Assembly: GCF_037943105.1 (NCBI RefSeq)
Contig: NZ_CP149803.1
Location: 2,770,001 to 2,834,000, forward strand
Source: Pseudomonas sp. TMP9
Lineage (GTDB): Bacteria > Pseudomonadota > Gammaproteobacteria > Pseudomonadales > Pseudomonadaceae
DNA: 64,000 bases
Direction: 5' to 3'
Part shown: one piece after another, positions 30,567-39,708 of the stretch
Numbering within the stretch: the stretch's first letter is position 1
Layout of the letters: each line of letters begins with the position of its first letter
The notes under the pieces: model-generated
The model's database searches: none
The model's input: only the letters and a program-made list of their open reading frames with translations
Told to the model about the DNA's origin: nothing
Position numbers and translations under genes: made by a program

Positions 30567-32789
30567 ATGCTGCAACGCACACATGTTCTACTCAGTTTGG
30601 TTCTTGGCGTCTTGCTAATGGTCTCGGCTGCTACGGGCTTGCTGTTATCCAGCAGCACCTTGGTCGAGCACATGCAAGCAGCGCCAGCGGTCGGGGAGAA
30701 CGTCGCCGACGTTGCCGCACGTATCGCCGGACAGGTACTCGGTATTGAACGTATTGAACGTATTGAACGTATTGAACGTATTGAACGTATTGAACGTGCG
30801 CCCAGTGGTGAACTGCGCGTGGCGTTTAGCAATGCCAGCGAAAACGCCGTTGTCGTGGTTGATCCGGTCAGCGGTTTTATTATCTCGCCCTACCAGCCGT
30901 CCACCGTGCTTGCCTGGACGCGCAACCTGCACCGTGAGTTGCTGCTCGGCGAACCGGGCCGCTGGCTCAGTGGTCTAGCGGCCCTGGCATTATTGTTACT
31001 GGCGTTGACCGGCGCTTGGCTGCTCGCGCGCCGGCTCGGCGGCTGGAGCCAGCTAGTACGGCCAATACCGGCAAACAGCGGGCTAATTCACTGGCACATG
31101 GTGGTGGCTCGCTGGACGCTACCGGCCCTGATGATTATCGCCCTGAGCGGGATTTACCTCGCCGCCATCAGCCAGGGCTTGATCAGCGACGGCCAAGACA
31201 CGACGCCGCCCTATCCAGAGACTCGCTATTCCGCGCCGGCGGCCGCACTTGGCAGCCTGGCCGCCCTGCGTAACCTTGATCTGCAAGACCTGCGCGAACT
31301 GGAATTCCCCAGCGACCCGGAGCGAACCAACTACTTCACCGTGCGCACAGCAACGGGGGTGGGCTTCGTCAATGCCAGTAGCGGGCAATGGATCGACTAT
31401 CAGCAACACGGCTTCGCCACGCGCGTATATGAAACCCTCTACGAGCTGCACACCGGCGCGTATTCGCCGCTGTGGGCGCTGGTGCTCAGTGGTTCGAGCC
31501 TAGCCGTATTGTTTCTCAGCGGTTTCGGCTTGCTCTCTTGGTGGCGGCGTAAGCGCCTAGCTGGCGCAGTGCCCAGCAATAGCACGGCCGATACCGCTCA
31601 GGTCATTCTGCTGGTGGGTAGCCAGGGCGGCAGCACTTGGGGTTATGCCCGTCAGTTGCAGCAACAACTGCAGGCGCAAGGTCTACGGGTATATTGCGCG
31701 AGCATGAATCAGCTGCAACCGCAGTATCGCCAAGCCCAGCAGCTGTTAGTGCTCACCTCGACCTATGGCGATGGTCAGGCCCCTGATTCAGCCAGCATTT
31801 TTCTCAGCCGCCTGCAAAGCAGCCAACTGAACCCGGCGTTGCGGGTTGCCGTGCTTGGCTTTGGCGACTCACAGTTTCAACACTTCTGCGGTTATGCCCA
31901 GCAAGTCGAACACGCGCTGCAACAGCAGGGTTTGCCTAGCCTGCTGCCCTTACAATGCATCGACCGCAACGCCTTAAGTACACTTAACCAGTGGGCGCAA
32001 ACGCTGAGCCCGCAACTGGGGGTAAAACTGCATTTCATGGCGCACACAGCTGGCGCAAGCCCGCAACAGATGCAGTTGCAGCTGCTGAACCGCGAGCTTT
32101 ATGGCGAAAATAGCGCGTCACCGGCCGCCATTTTACGTTTTGCCATTACCCCGCAAGGTGCAGCGAGCTTTGCTCCTGGCGACCTGCTGGCGATCCATCC
32201 GGGCCAGGACTTGCCGCCGCGCTTCTACTCGATTGCCAGTGGGGATGAAGATGCCGTGCTGGAAATCTGCGTGCGCAAACAGCCCAACGGACTGTGCTCG
32301 TCACTGCTGCATGAACTGAAGGTCGGCGAGTACATTGAGGGCGTTATCCAAGCACATCCGCAATTCCGCCCGACTGCGGGCCAGCATCCGGTCGTCTTGA
32401 TCGGTGCGGGTACCGGGCTGGCGCCGCTGATTGGTTTTGTCCGCAAGAATACTAATCAACGCCCGCTCCACCTCTACTGGGGCGGCCGCAGCGTCGATTC
32501 GGACTTTCTCTATAAAAACCAGCTCAGCGAATACCTGGCTGACGGCCGCCTGACCCGGCTGGGCTTGGCATTTTCCCAAGCAGCTAAGCCCATGTATGTG
32601 CAGGACCGCCTGCAACAGGACGCCAGTGAGCTGGTGGCGCTGTTGCAACAGGGCGCGCAAGTGTTGGTCTGTGGCTCGCGGGACATGGCCGCTGGAGTAC
32701 GCAATGTGCTGGAGCCGCTGCTGCAGCAACTTGGCTTGAGTATCGATCAACTGCGCCAACAAGGACGCTACCGTGAAGATGTCTACTGA
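30567..32789 (+). CDS. PepSY-type transmembrane protein fused to flavodoxin and FNR-like reductase domains
   Basis: A 740-residue membrane flavoprotein. The N-terminal third is a PepSY-associated transmembrane unit with helices at about 7-28, 133-153, 185-207 and 308-330 and periplasmic loops. Then come a flavodoxin-like domain (ILLVGSQGGSTWGYARQL and TSTYGDGQAPDSAS) and a sulfite-reductase/FNR-type FAD and NADPH domain (PRFYSIAS for FAD, LIGAGTGLAPLIGFV and VLVCGSRDMA for the nucleotide). The layout lets cytosolic NADPH reduce a periplasmic acceptor through the membrane part; here the DUF2271 protein is the obvious partner. The first periplasmic loop contains six Ile-Glu-Arg repeats (60-77). 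It overlaps apbE by 17 bases. Confidence 0.9.
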   Translation: MLQRTHVLLSLVLGVLLMVSAATGLLLSSSTLVEHMQAAPAVGENVADVAARIAGQVLGIERIERIERIERIERIERAPSGELRVAFSNASENAVVVVDPVSGFIISPYQPSTVLAWTRNLHRELLLGEPGRWLSGLAALALLLLALTGAWLLARRLGGWSQLVRPIPANSGLIHWHMVVARWTLPALMIIALSGIYLAAISQGLISDGQDTTPPYPETRYSAPAAALGSLAALRNLDLQDLRELEFPSDPERTNYFTVRTATGVGFVNASSGQWIDYQQHGFATRVYETLYELHTGAYSPLWALVLSGSSLAVLFLSGFGLLSWWRRKRLAGAVPSNSTADTAQVILLVGSQGGSTWGYARQLQQQLQAQGLRVYCASMNQLQPQYRQAQQLLVLTSTYGDGQAPDSASIFLSRLQSSQLNPALRVAVLGFGDSQFQHFCGYAQQVEHALQQQGLPSLLPLQCIDRNALSTLNQWAQTLSPQLGVKLHFMAHTAGASPQQMQLQLLNRELYGENSASPAAILRFAITPQGAASFAPGDLLAIHPGQDLPPRFYSIASGDEDAVLEICVRKQPNGLCSSLLHELKVGEYIEGVIQAHPQFRPTAGQHPVVLIGAGTGLAPLIGFVRKNTNQRPLHLYWGGRSVDSDFLYKNQLSEYLADGRLTRLGLAFSQAAKPMYVQDRLQQDASELVALLQQGAQVLVCGSRDMAAGVRNVLEPLLQQLGLSIDQLRQQGRYREDVY
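30744..30797 (+). repeat. Coding tandem repeat, six perfect copies of ATTGAACGT
   Basis: Six identical 9-bp units encode (Ile-Glu-Arg)x6, residues 60-77 of the PepSY/flavodoxin/reductase protein, in the predicted periplasmic loop after the first membrane helix. Perfect identity suggests recent expansion by slippage. Each unit preserves the frame, so copy changes alter loop length only. Confidence 0.97.
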
Positions 32790-33702
32790 AACCCAAGCGC
32801 TGCAGCGCTATAGCCTAAGCGGTGCAACCATGGGCACCCGCTACAGCGCCGTGCTGTATGCCGCCGCGGGGCTCAATCTGCAGGTAATCCGCACTGAGTT
32901 GCAGCAGGCGGTCGATCAGGTCGACCAACAAATGTCGACCTGGAACCCGCAGTCCGACCTGATGCAACTCAATGCGGCCAGCTGCGGCCAATGGCTCAGC
33001 GTGCCCGATGAATTAATGTGGGTGCTGAGCAGCGCAGTGCGCATCAGCGCAGAATCCGAGGGCGCCTTCGAGATTGGCGTCGGCGCGCTGGTCAGCGCCT
33101 GTGGCTTTGGCCCAGAGAAGCCGCTCAGCGCCTTGCCAGGTAAGCAGCCGAGTGCACGTGAGGTGCTGGATATTGATCCGGGTAACGGCCGGGTGCGCAA
33201 GCAGATGCCGATAACACTGGACCTCAACGGCATCGCCAAAGGCTTTGCTGTGGACCAACTGGCCCGCTGCCTGGAACGCCACGGCATCACATCCTATTTG
33301 GTAAGCATCGATGGTGAGATGCGCGTCAGCGGCGTAAAGGCTGACGGCAGTGAGTGGTGTGTGGCCTTAGAAAAGCCCATCAAGGGCCAGCGCGAAGTGC
33401 TCGGCTCGCTCGCTCTAAGCAATACCTCAATCGCGACCTCCGGGGACTACCGCCATTGGCGCGAGCGCGAGGGCACGGTGTTTTCGCACACCATGAACCC
33501 ACACACAGGTGCGCCGCTGCTCTCTGAGCTGGCCTCAGTATCGGTGCTCTGCACCAGCTGTATGTACGCCGACGCTTGGGCCACAGCACTGATGGTGTTT
33601 GGCGTGGCGCGTGGCGCGCAGCTAGCAAAAGCTAAACGTTTGAGCGCTATTTTTGTGCTGCGCGATGGCGACGCGTTACGTGAGGTGACGGTCGGACTTT
33701 AA
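32773..33702 (+). CDS. apbE: FAD:protein FMN transferase
   Basis: ApbE attaches FMN from FAD to a Thr or Ser of target proteins. The 309-residue protein has the family landmarks: SLSGATMGTRYSA at the start, the segment ITLDLNGIAKGFAVDQLA, YLVSIDGEMRVSG, the HTMNPHTGAPL stretch and the Mg-binding MYADAWATALMVFG near the end. The GTG at 32773 lies seven bases after AAGGA; an ATG six bases further on is the alternative. No signal peptide or lipobox is visible, unlike many periplasmic ApbE proteins. Overlap of 17 bases with the reductase gene indicates coupling. Its likely substrate is the DUF2271 protein of the same unit. Confidence 0.93.
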   Translation: MKMSTETQALQRYSLSGATMGTRYSAVLYAAAGLNLQVIRTELQQAVDQVDQQMSTWNPQSDLMQLNAASCGQWLSVPDELMWVLSSAVRISAESEGAFEIGVGALVSACGFGPEKPLSALPGKQPSAREVLDIDPGNGRVRKQMPITLDLNGIAKGFAVDQLARCLERHGITSYLVSIDGEMRVSGVKADGSEWCVALEKPIKGQREVLGSLALSNTSIATSGDYRHWREREGTVFSHTMNPHTGAPLLSELASVSVLCTSCMYADAWATALMVFGVARGAQLAKAKRLSAIFVLRDGDALREVTVGL

Positions 33703-33855
33703 GACCTATGCCGCTGATAGCGCCTCTGTATAGACACAGCTCCATCCAACTCAAGCAGATAAGCCAGTCGCCCACCAAGGAGAACTTGTGTAACGTCTGC
33801 CATAGGTTCGGCCTCACTTGGCCCCGCATTGTGAACGTTAAGGGAGTATCAAACA

Positions 33856-35025
33856 TTGCGCGCGTGGCGAATTAACTGGCAGGCCATTGCTGATAAGAAC
33901 CGTGCCCTTGCGCCACAGTTGCTTGAGCAGAATATGCGGCGCTTGCGCTTTGCTGCGCCGTGGATTCCGCCCATTAACCTGATGCACATTTGGTTGTTCT
34001 GGCAACGACAACCCGAATCAGCCAATGAAGCCTTATGGCGTCAGGGCATTCTCGTAGCGCATGGCGCAATGTTCGTGTTCTTTGGGGCCTTAGCGCTGCT
34101 TGCTTGGTACCTCGAGCGCCGTCCCGAGCGAGTTCGGTTACGTCAACTTTGCGTCAGTGCGGCGATAGTCGGCACCCTGGGATTCGCAACAGCGATCAGT
34201 GCCATTGATCAATTAATAACCAGCAATATCACCCCATTGTTGGTGGGCTGCACCTTGGTGGCGCTGATTTTTCTGCACCGCCCATTTTCCGCTTTGTGGC
34301 TCTTTAGCCTGACCTTAGCCCTGTTTTTATTTGGCCTGCAGCAAACCCAAGGTGACCCGATTGTATTGTTGAGTAATCAGGTCAATGGTCTATCCGCCTG
34401 TTCCATTGGCCTGCTGCTGGCATGGTTACAGTGGCGTAACTTCATACAAATCTATACCCAGAAACAGCGGCTGCAAGCCCAGGCCTTGCTGCTTGAAGAG
34501 CAGAACCAAAAACTCAGCTACTTGGCCGAACACGACCCCCTCAGCGGCCTGCTCAACCGTCGCGCATTTAACACTATCGTCGAGCGCGAATTACTCCGTT
34601 ATAAGCGCACTCGACAACCGCTGTGTCTGCTGCTGCTAGACCTCGATTACTTCAAAGCCATTAACGATCGGTTTGGTCACCCTCTGGGCGATGCCGTCAT
34701 CAAACGTGTCGCGAGCCTACTTTCTAGCCAGGTTCGCAGCCTCGACAGCTTGGCGCGTCTGGGTGGTGAAGAGTTTATGTTGCTGTTGTCTGACTGCGAC
34801 CGCGAGCAAGGGCTGCAGATCGCTGAAAAGTTACGCGAACTGATGGAAACGCAGTTGCGGGAGGTTGACGGTAAAGCTGTTGCGTTGACCGTTAGCATTG
34901 GCATCAGCTACTTGGATGCAGGCCAGTCGAGCACCTATGAAAGCCTCTACGCGGCCAGCGATCGGGCCCTCTATAGCGCTAAACAAGAGGGGCGTAACCG
35001 GGTAAAAGTTGCCGCACCGAACTAG
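33856..35025 (+). CDS. Membrane-bound diguanylate cyclase (GGDEF)
   Basis: Makes cyclic di-GMP from two GTP. The 389-residue protein has a cluster of about five to six membrane helices (roughly 40-195), a short linker coiled coil (QKQRLQAQALLLEEQNQKL) and a complete GGDEF domain: DPLSGLLNRRAF, LLDLDYFKAINDRFGH and the catalytic GGEEF at 303-307. The product-inhibition site RSLD (294-297) lies five residues before it, so feedback control is expected. I use the TTG at 33856, nine bases after GGAG, because homology begins there; no ATG fits better. The sensory membrane part is not a family I can name. Confidence 0.9.
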   Translation: MRAWRINWQAIADKNRALAPQLLEQNMRRLRFAAPWIPPINLMHIWLFWQRQPESANEALWRQGILVAHGAMFVFFGALALLAWYLERRPERVRLRQLCVSAAIVGTLGFATAISAIDQLITSNITPLLVGCTLVALIFLHRPFSALWLFSLTLALFLFGLQQTQGDPIVLLSNQVNGLSACSIGLLLAWLQWRNFIQIYTQKQRLQAQALLLEEQNQKLSYLAEHDPLSGLLNRRAFNTIVERELLRYKRTRQPLCLLLLDLDYFKAINDRFGHPLGDAVIKRVASLLSSQVRSLDSLARLGGEEFMLLLSDCDREQGLQIAEKLRELMETQLREVDGKAVALTVSIGISYLDAGQSSTYESLYAASDRALYSAKQEGRNRVKVAAPN

Positions 35026-35249
35026 CAACACGCCACCGTTTCGATGCGCGTTGCGCAACGCGGTCTGCAACTGGCCAAGAGCATCCGCTTAAGCGCTGTT
35101 TGGCGCGCCGGAGCGGCGCAGCGTTACATAAGCTGACGGTTAGCTTTTATTACAGGCCGCAGCTCAAGGCATAACCCCATTGTTCAGCACTGCCGTCAGG
35201 GCCAACATTGCCCACTTTATATTGCAGGCTTTAGCGAGGAGTACCGCGT

Positions 35250-35678
35250 ATGCAACAACACGCAACTTACGGCGTAGGCGACGCCTCTTATCAGGCGGCC
35301 GGCGGTATTGAAGGGCTGCAGCGCTTGGCTGGCGACTTTTACCGATTGATGGATGAACGCCCTGAATCAGCAGAACTGCGGCAGATGCATGGCGAAAATT
35401 TGGCATTGGTGAGCGATAAACTGGCCTGTTTTTTTAGCGGCTGGCTGGGCGGACCCAAACTATTTAGCCAGCGTTATGGCCCTATTGCGCTGCCCGCCTT
35501 TCACGCCCAATGGGTGATCAACGAGTCACTGAGCCAGAGCTGGCTCGACTGCATGGCCCAAGCCATTGCCCTGCAGCCCTTCACTCCCACGTTTGCCGAA
35601 TACCTGCTAGCCCAACTGCGTGTGCCAGCCAAGCGCATTGTGCAAGCCAGCCACAGCCGACATGGCGAGCACGCCTAG
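35250..35678 (+). CDS. Group II truncated hemoglobin
   Basis: A 142-residue truncated (2-on-2) globin of group II. The pattern matches the family: YQAAGGIEGLQRLAGDFYRLM at the start, the FFSGWLGGP CD region, the likely haem-ligating proximal His85 (in PAFHAQWVI) and the group II Trp of helix G (SWLDCM, about 98). Such globins bind oxygen or nitric oxide and may protect respiration. GAGGAG precedes the ATG. The gene end overlaps the convergent moaE by four bases. Confidence 0.92.
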   Translation: MQQHATYGVGDASYQAAGGIEGLQRLAGDFYRLMDERPESAELRQMHGENLALVSDKLACFFSGWLGGPKLFSQRYGPIALPAFHAQWVINESLSQSWLDCMAQAIALQPFTPTFAEYLLAQLRVPAKRIVQASHSRHGEHA

Positions 35679-36136
35679 ACGGGCGGCTGTTGCCAACGCG
35701 CGGCGGCAGCCTGATCAGAGCCGCGCCCTTCAACCCAGCGCGGACCTTGGGCGGTGTCTTCTTTCTTCCAGAACGGCGCGCGGGTTTTCAGGTAATCCAT
35801 CACGAAGCTGCAGGCATCAAATGCGGCCTGACGATGAGCACTGCTGGTGCCGACAAACACAATCGGCTCGCCCGGCTCCAGACGCCCAACGCGGTGAATA
35901 ATCTCGATACCCAGCAACGGCCAGCGCTGCTGAGCCTCTGCGGTAATCTTGGCCAGGGCCTTTTCGGTCATGCCGGGAAAGTGCTCGAGAAACATACCGC
36001 CGACCTCGCGGCCCTCGTTGAAATCACGCACGTAACCGACAAAACTGACCACTGCACCGATGGCTAAATTGGCCGCATGCAGGGCGTTGAGTTCATGGCC
36101 GGGGTCAAACGGGTCGGTTTGAACGCGAATGTTCAT
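35675..36136 (-). CDS. moaE: Molybdopterin synthase catalytic subunit MoaE
   Basis: MoaE with MoaD converts precursor Z (cPMP) to molybdopterin. The 153-residue protein contains the conserved GAVVSFVGYVRDFN, LEHFPGMTEKAL, HRVGRLEPGEPIVFVGTSSAHRQAAFDAC and DYLKTRAPFWKKE (catalytic Lys residues) in the usual order. It is the last gene of moaC-moaD-moaE, with a 36-base gap after moaD. Confidence 0.96.
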   Translation of the reverse strand: MNIRVQTDPFDPGHELNALHAANLAIGAVVSFVGYVRDFNEGREVGGMFLEHFPGMTEKALAKITAEAQQRWPLLGIEIIHRVGRLEPGEPIVFVGTSSAHRQAAFDACSFVMDYLKTRAPFWKKEDTAQGPRWVEGRGSDQAAAARWQQPPV

Positions 36137-36172
36137 ATGAATGCTCCCAAGGGAAAAAGGCGATAAGGCAAC

Positions 36173-36415
36173 TCAACCACCGGTGACCGTGGGGAAGAAT
36201 GCCACTTCATCGCCGGCTTCTAGAGGCTCATTCAAGCTGCACAGTTCCTGGTTGCGCGCGCACATCAGGTTCTGTTCAGCCAGCACCGTCCAAGCGCCAC
36301 CGCGTGCCAGCAAATGCTCGAGCACCTGCTCAAGGGTGGCGAAGGTGCCGTCAAGTTGTTCCCCATCAAGCCCTAGAGCCTCGCGGTAACGGGCAAAATA
36401 CTGCACCGCGATCAT
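36173..36415 (-). CDS. moaD: Molybdopterin synthase sulfur carrier subunit MoaD
   Basis: An 80-residue ubiquitin-like protein ending in Gly-Gly (VTGG), the C-terminus that becomes the thiocarboxylate sulfur donor. It begins [14 protein letters not shown], typical of MoaD, and contains [16 protein letters not shown]. Its start overlaps the moaC stop by four bases (ATGA). Confidence 0.96.
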   Translation of the reverse strand: MIAVQYFARYREALGLDGEQLDGTFATLEQVLEHLLARGGAWTVLAEQNLMCARNQELCSLNEPLEAGDEVAFFPTVTGG

Positions 36416-36888
36416 GCTGAGTCTCCTGCGATGAAGTGGCCGCTTTTACCGCCGACTTTTTCCAGCAGGCGCACCCCTTCGATGGTCATGCCGCGATCAA
36501 CGGCCTTGCACATATCATAAATAGTCAGCGCCGCGACGCTGGCTGCGGTCAGGGCTTCCATTTCCACGCCGGTCTGCCCGGACAATTTGCAACGCGCGGT
36601 AATGCGCACGCAGTCCAGCCCGGCGGCCTGTAACTCGACTTTGACGCTGGTGAGCATCAAGGGGTGACACAGGGGGATCAGGTCGCTGGTTTTCTTGGCC
36701 GCCTGAATACCGGCAATGCGCGCCACGGCAAACACGTCCCCTTTAGGGTGCTCGCCCTGAACAATCATTTGCAGGGTTTCGGGGCGCATGCGCACCCGCG
36801 CTTCAGCCACGGCCTCACGGATGGTCAAGGCTTTATCACTGACGTCGACCATAGTGGCGCGACCTTGCGAATCGAGATGGGTTAACAC
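36412..36888 (-). CDS. moaC: Cyclic pyranopterin monophosphate synthase MoaC
   Basis: MoaC, acting on the product of MoaA, forms cPMP in molybdenum cofactor synthesis. The 158-residue protein has the family blocks [45 protein letters not shown] (catalytic His and Lys region) and [32 protein letters not shown]. The GTG at 36888 is preceded by TGGAG at seven bases and gives the standard [12 protein letters not shown]-terminus; the frame is open far upstream but without homology. It heads the moaCDE unit and is divergent from yaaA. Confidence 0.95.
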   Translation of the reverse strand: MLTHLDSQGRATMVDVSDKALTIREAVAEARVRMRPETLQMIVQGEHPKGDVFAVARIAGIQAAKKTSDLIPLCHPLMLTSVKVELQAAGLDCVRITARCKLSGQTGVEMEALTAASVAALTIYDMCKAVDRGMTIEGVRLLEKVGGKSGHFIAGDSA

Positions 36889-37180
36889 GGGCAGACTCCA
36901 AAAAAATATCGGCTGATTGTATGCCCCGCGTTCAGCTTTCGGCACCCATGAATAGCGCATGGGCCTGCCAAGGCTGTGGCCTGGGCTGTTTATTTGGCGA
37001 GTGCACGACAATGGTACAGGCGCCCACCCTAGCAACTTGAAAGATGCCGCTTGGGCAGACCAAGACCGTATGGTGGCACCTAGGTCACGTGACGCAAGGC
37101 AAACTGCGCTAATCATCCTTATAGGTAGTCTCAACTGCCGGCAGCTTCTAGAATCGGCGCAGACTTCAGGAGTACAGTTT

Positions 37181-37960
37181 ATGTTGATGGTGATTTCCCC
37201 GGCCAAGACCCTTGATTACGAGACGCCGCCAGCCACTGCGCGCTTCACGCAACCCCAACACCTCGACCATGCCCAGGTGCTGATCGAGCAGCTACGCGAT
37301 TTCAGCCCGGCGCAAATCGCCGAGCTGATGCACCTGTCAGACAAACTCGCCGGCCTCAATGCCGCACGCTTCGGCAGCTGGGAGCAACCCTTCACGCCGT
37401 CCAATGCCAAACAAGCGCTGCTGGCGTTCAAAGGCGATGTGTACACCGGCCTGAATGCCGAAGACTTCAGCGAAGCCGATTTCGACTTTGCCCAGACGTA
37501 TTTGCGCATGCTCTCCGGCCTGTATGGCCTGCTGCGCCCCCTCGACTTGATGCAGCCATACCGTCTGGAAATGGGCACAAAACTGCTCAACCCGCGGGGT
37601 CATAACCTCTATGACTTCTGGGGTGAACGCATCAGTGGTTGGCTCAATGAAGCGCTGGCCGCCCAGGGCGATGAGGTGCTGCTCAATTTAGCCTCCAACG
37701 AATACTTCAGCGCGGTAAAACGCAAAGCACTGAATGCGCGGATCATCGACACCGAGTTCAAGGACCTGAAAAACGGCCAGTACAAGATCATCAGTTTCTA
37801 CGCCAAAAAAGCCCGTGGCTTGATGGCGCGTTATGTGATCAAGGAGCGCCTGACCGATCCGGCCGGCCTCAAGGATTTCAACTACCTGGGCTATGGTTAT
37901 TCGGCCGAGCACTCCAAGCCTGATAGTCTGGTGTTCCTACGTGACCAACCCGAGGCCTGA
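37181..37960 (+). CDS. yaaA: Peroxide stress protein YaaA
   Basis: A 259-residue YaaA (DUF328) protein, a DNA-binding protein that limits Fenton damage by lowering free iron during peroxide stress. It starts [16 protein letters not shown] and shows [41 protein letters not shown] and [23 protein letters not shown] lies eight bases before the ATG at 37181. The next gene begins three bases after its stop. Confidence 0.95.
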   Translation: MLMVISPAKTLDYETPPATARFTQPQHLDHAQVLIEQLRDFSPAQIAELMHLSDKLAGLNAARFGSWEQPFTPSNAKQALLAFKGDVYTGLNAEDFSEADFDFAQTYLRMLSGLYGLLRPLDLMQPYRLEMGTKLLNPRGHNLYDFWGERISGWLNEALAAQGDEVLLNLASNEYFSAVKRKALNARIIDTEFKDLKNGQYKIISFYAKKARGLMARYVIKERLTDPAGLKDFNYLGYGYSAEHSKPDSLVFLRDQPEA

Positions 37961-37963
37961 TGC

Positions 37964-38428
37964 ATGCTATTTGGCGCAATCCTAGTACTGAGCTGGCTGG
38001 TCCTGCTGATCCGTTACCCGAGCAAGGCGCTGCCCATTTCCCTCGCCGCGCTGATCGGCCTTGGCTTGGTCACCAGCTACGTGCTGTGGCAGGAGAGCCG
38101 TGAGAAACGCCACTTGGCCCACCTTGAGCTGCGCCTAAACTACGCCCCCGACACGTGCCCAGCGAATCGCCCACTAGCCCTGCACCTAAACAACACCAGT
38201 GACGCCGTGCTCATGACCTTGCAATGGCAGGTTGCCGCCTACCGCCCTGGCGACAGCACCAACCTGGCGGAACGCCTCTACGAAACACCGCGCTACAGTG
38301 GCCCCGGCGATTTGCAGCCCGGCGCCGAATGGCAAACCTGTCTGCCGTTGCCGCCGCTGCGCAGCGGTTATCGCGCCAGCACCTTGGAGTTTCGTGCCGA
38401 GCACCTGCAAGGCAGTTTTTCTGAATAA
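37964..38428 (+). CDS. Conserved hypothetical membrane-anchored protein
   Basis: A 154-residue protein with two N-terminal hydrophobic segments (about 3-17 and 22-43) and a soluble part, probably periplasmic, containing TCPANRPLALHLNNTSDAVL and repeated strand-like motifs with three Cys overall. It follows yaaA by three bases, an arrangement also found in other pseudomonads. I do not recognise a function. The beta-rich soluble region suggests a small immunoglobulin-like domain, which is only an impression. Confidence 0.75.
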   Translation: MLFGAILVLSWLVLLIRYPSKALPISLAALIGLGLVTSYVLWQESREKRHLAHLELRLNYAPDTCPANRPLALHLNNTSDAVLMTLQWQVAAYRPGDSTNLAERLYETPRYSGPGDLQPGAEWQTCLPLPPLRSGYRASTLEFRAEHLQGSFSE

Positions 38429-38460
38429 ATCAGCTATCAAACAACAATAAGGAGCTGTGC

Positions 38461-39291
38461 ATGAGCCAACCCAGCGTATTGATCACCGGCTGTTCCAGTG
38501 GCATTGGCCGCGCGTTGGCCGACGCCTTTCAACAAGCCGGTTATCAGGTGTGGGCCACCGCGCGCAAAGCCGAAGACCTCGCGGCGCTGAGCGCAGCGGG
38601 GTTTAATGCTGTGCCGCTGGACGTCAACGATGGCCTGGCGCTGGGTCAGCTGGCCCAGCGCTTGAAAGGTGAAATAAGCGGGCTGGATGTGCTGATCAAC
38701 AATGCTGGCTACGGCGCCATGGGCCCGCTGCTCGATGGCGGCGTGGAAGCCATGCGCAAACAGTTTGAGACCAACGTGTTCTCGATTGTCGGCGTCACCC
38801 GCGCGCTGTTCCCGCTGCTGCGGCAGAACAAAGGCCTGGTGGTGAATATCGGCAGCGTCTCCGGCGTGCTGGTCACCCCGTTCGCCGGTGCCTACTGCGC
38901 CTCCAAAGCCGCCGTACACGCCTTAAGCGATGCACTGCGCCTGGAGCTGGCGCCCTTCGCCATCGAGGTGATGGAAGTACAGCCCGGCGCGATTGCGTCG
39001 AGCTTCGGCGCCAACGCCAGCCAACAAGCCGAGCTGCTGATTGACGAAGCTTCGCCTTGGTGGCCGATCCGCGAAGGCATCCGCGCCCGCGCCAACGCCT
39101 CCCAAGACAACCCCACCCCCGCCAGCCACTTCGCCCGCAACCTACTGGCCGCAGTGCAAAGTAAATCTCGGCCGAATCTGATCCGCTTAGGCAACGGCAG
39201 CCGTGCCCTGCCTCTGCTGGCGGCCCTGGTGCCTAAGCGCTTGATGGAAAGCCTGCTGAAAAAACGCTTCGGCCTTAATCGCAGCTTGTAG
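38461..39291 (+). CDS. Short-chain dehydrogenase/reductase
   Basis: A 276-residue classical SDR with the cofactor motif TGCSSGIGRAL (9-19), NNAGYGAMG (about 80-88), the catalytic Ser in NIGSVSGVL and the YCASK catalytic Tyr-Lys pair near 148-152. ARK after the second strand suggests NADP(H) preference. The C-terminal tail is basic (LKKRFGLNRSL). AAGGAG precedes the ATG. Substrate unknown; SDRs of this subtype often act on lipid or steroid-like ketones. Confidence 0.9.
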   Translation: MSQPSVLITGCSSGIGRALADAFQQAGYQVWATARKAEDLAALSAAGFNAVPLDVNDGLALGQLAQRLKGEISGLDVLINNAGYGAMGPLLDGGVEAMRKQFETNVFSIVGVTRALFPLLRQNKGLVVNIGSVSGVLVTPFAGAYCASKAAVHALSDALRLELAPFAIEVMEVQPGAIASSFGANASQQAELLIDEASPWWPIREGIRARANASQDNPTPASHFARNLLAAVQSKSRPNLIRLGNGSRALPLLAALVPKRLMESLLKKRFGLNRSL

Positions 39292-39302
39292 GAGTCGCCC
39301 AC

Positions 39303-39680
39303 ATGCACGAAGCCAGCGTCGACCACGCACCCACCACCCACCTGGCCATTGGCGGTGTGGTGGCCGTTATGGTGCTCAACCTGCTGCTGCGCAGCTTCGC
39401 CAAACTCCCCGGTGTACTGAACACCCTTATCGTGGCGGCTGTGGTGGCTGGCGGCATGCTGATGTGGTTCCACTTGCAACACCGCCGCCGCCCACTGCCC
39501 AGCGAACGCCGGCGCCTCATCGTTGTGTATGGCGGCATCCTCGCCCTGCTCTACCTGGCCCTGCTGGGCATGATGTGGCTCAAAGACGAACCCGGCCCGA
39601 TGGGGTTATTTATCTTTGGGCTGCATTACTTTTGCTATCCACTAATGGCATGGGTGGTGGTGTTCAAAGGCAAACAATAA
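39303..39680 (+). CDS. Hypothetical four-helix membrane protein
   Basis: A 125-residue integral membrane protein with four hydrophobic segments at about 14-33, 39-57, 74-93 and 100-121. A basic cluster (HRRRPLPSERRR, about 61-72) lies in the middle loop and should face the cytoplasm. AGGAG precedes the ATG. It follows the short-chain dehydrogenase by 11 bases and is probably co-transcribed. I do not recognise its family. Confidence 0.72.
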   Translation: MHEASVDHAPTTHLAIGGVVAVMVLNLLLRSFAKLPGVLNTLIVAAVVAGGMLMWFHLQHRRRPLPSERRRLIVVYGGILALLYLALLGMMWLKDEPGPMGLFIFGLHYFCYPLMAWVVVFKGKQ

Positions 39681-39708
39681 AGGCCGCCGCCTGACACAAC
39701 GCCAGCCT

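Noticed and set aside
30744..30797. Phase-variable switch in the reductase gene
   Set aside because: The unit is 9 bp, so copy changes keep the reading frame; length variation is possible but on/off switching is not.
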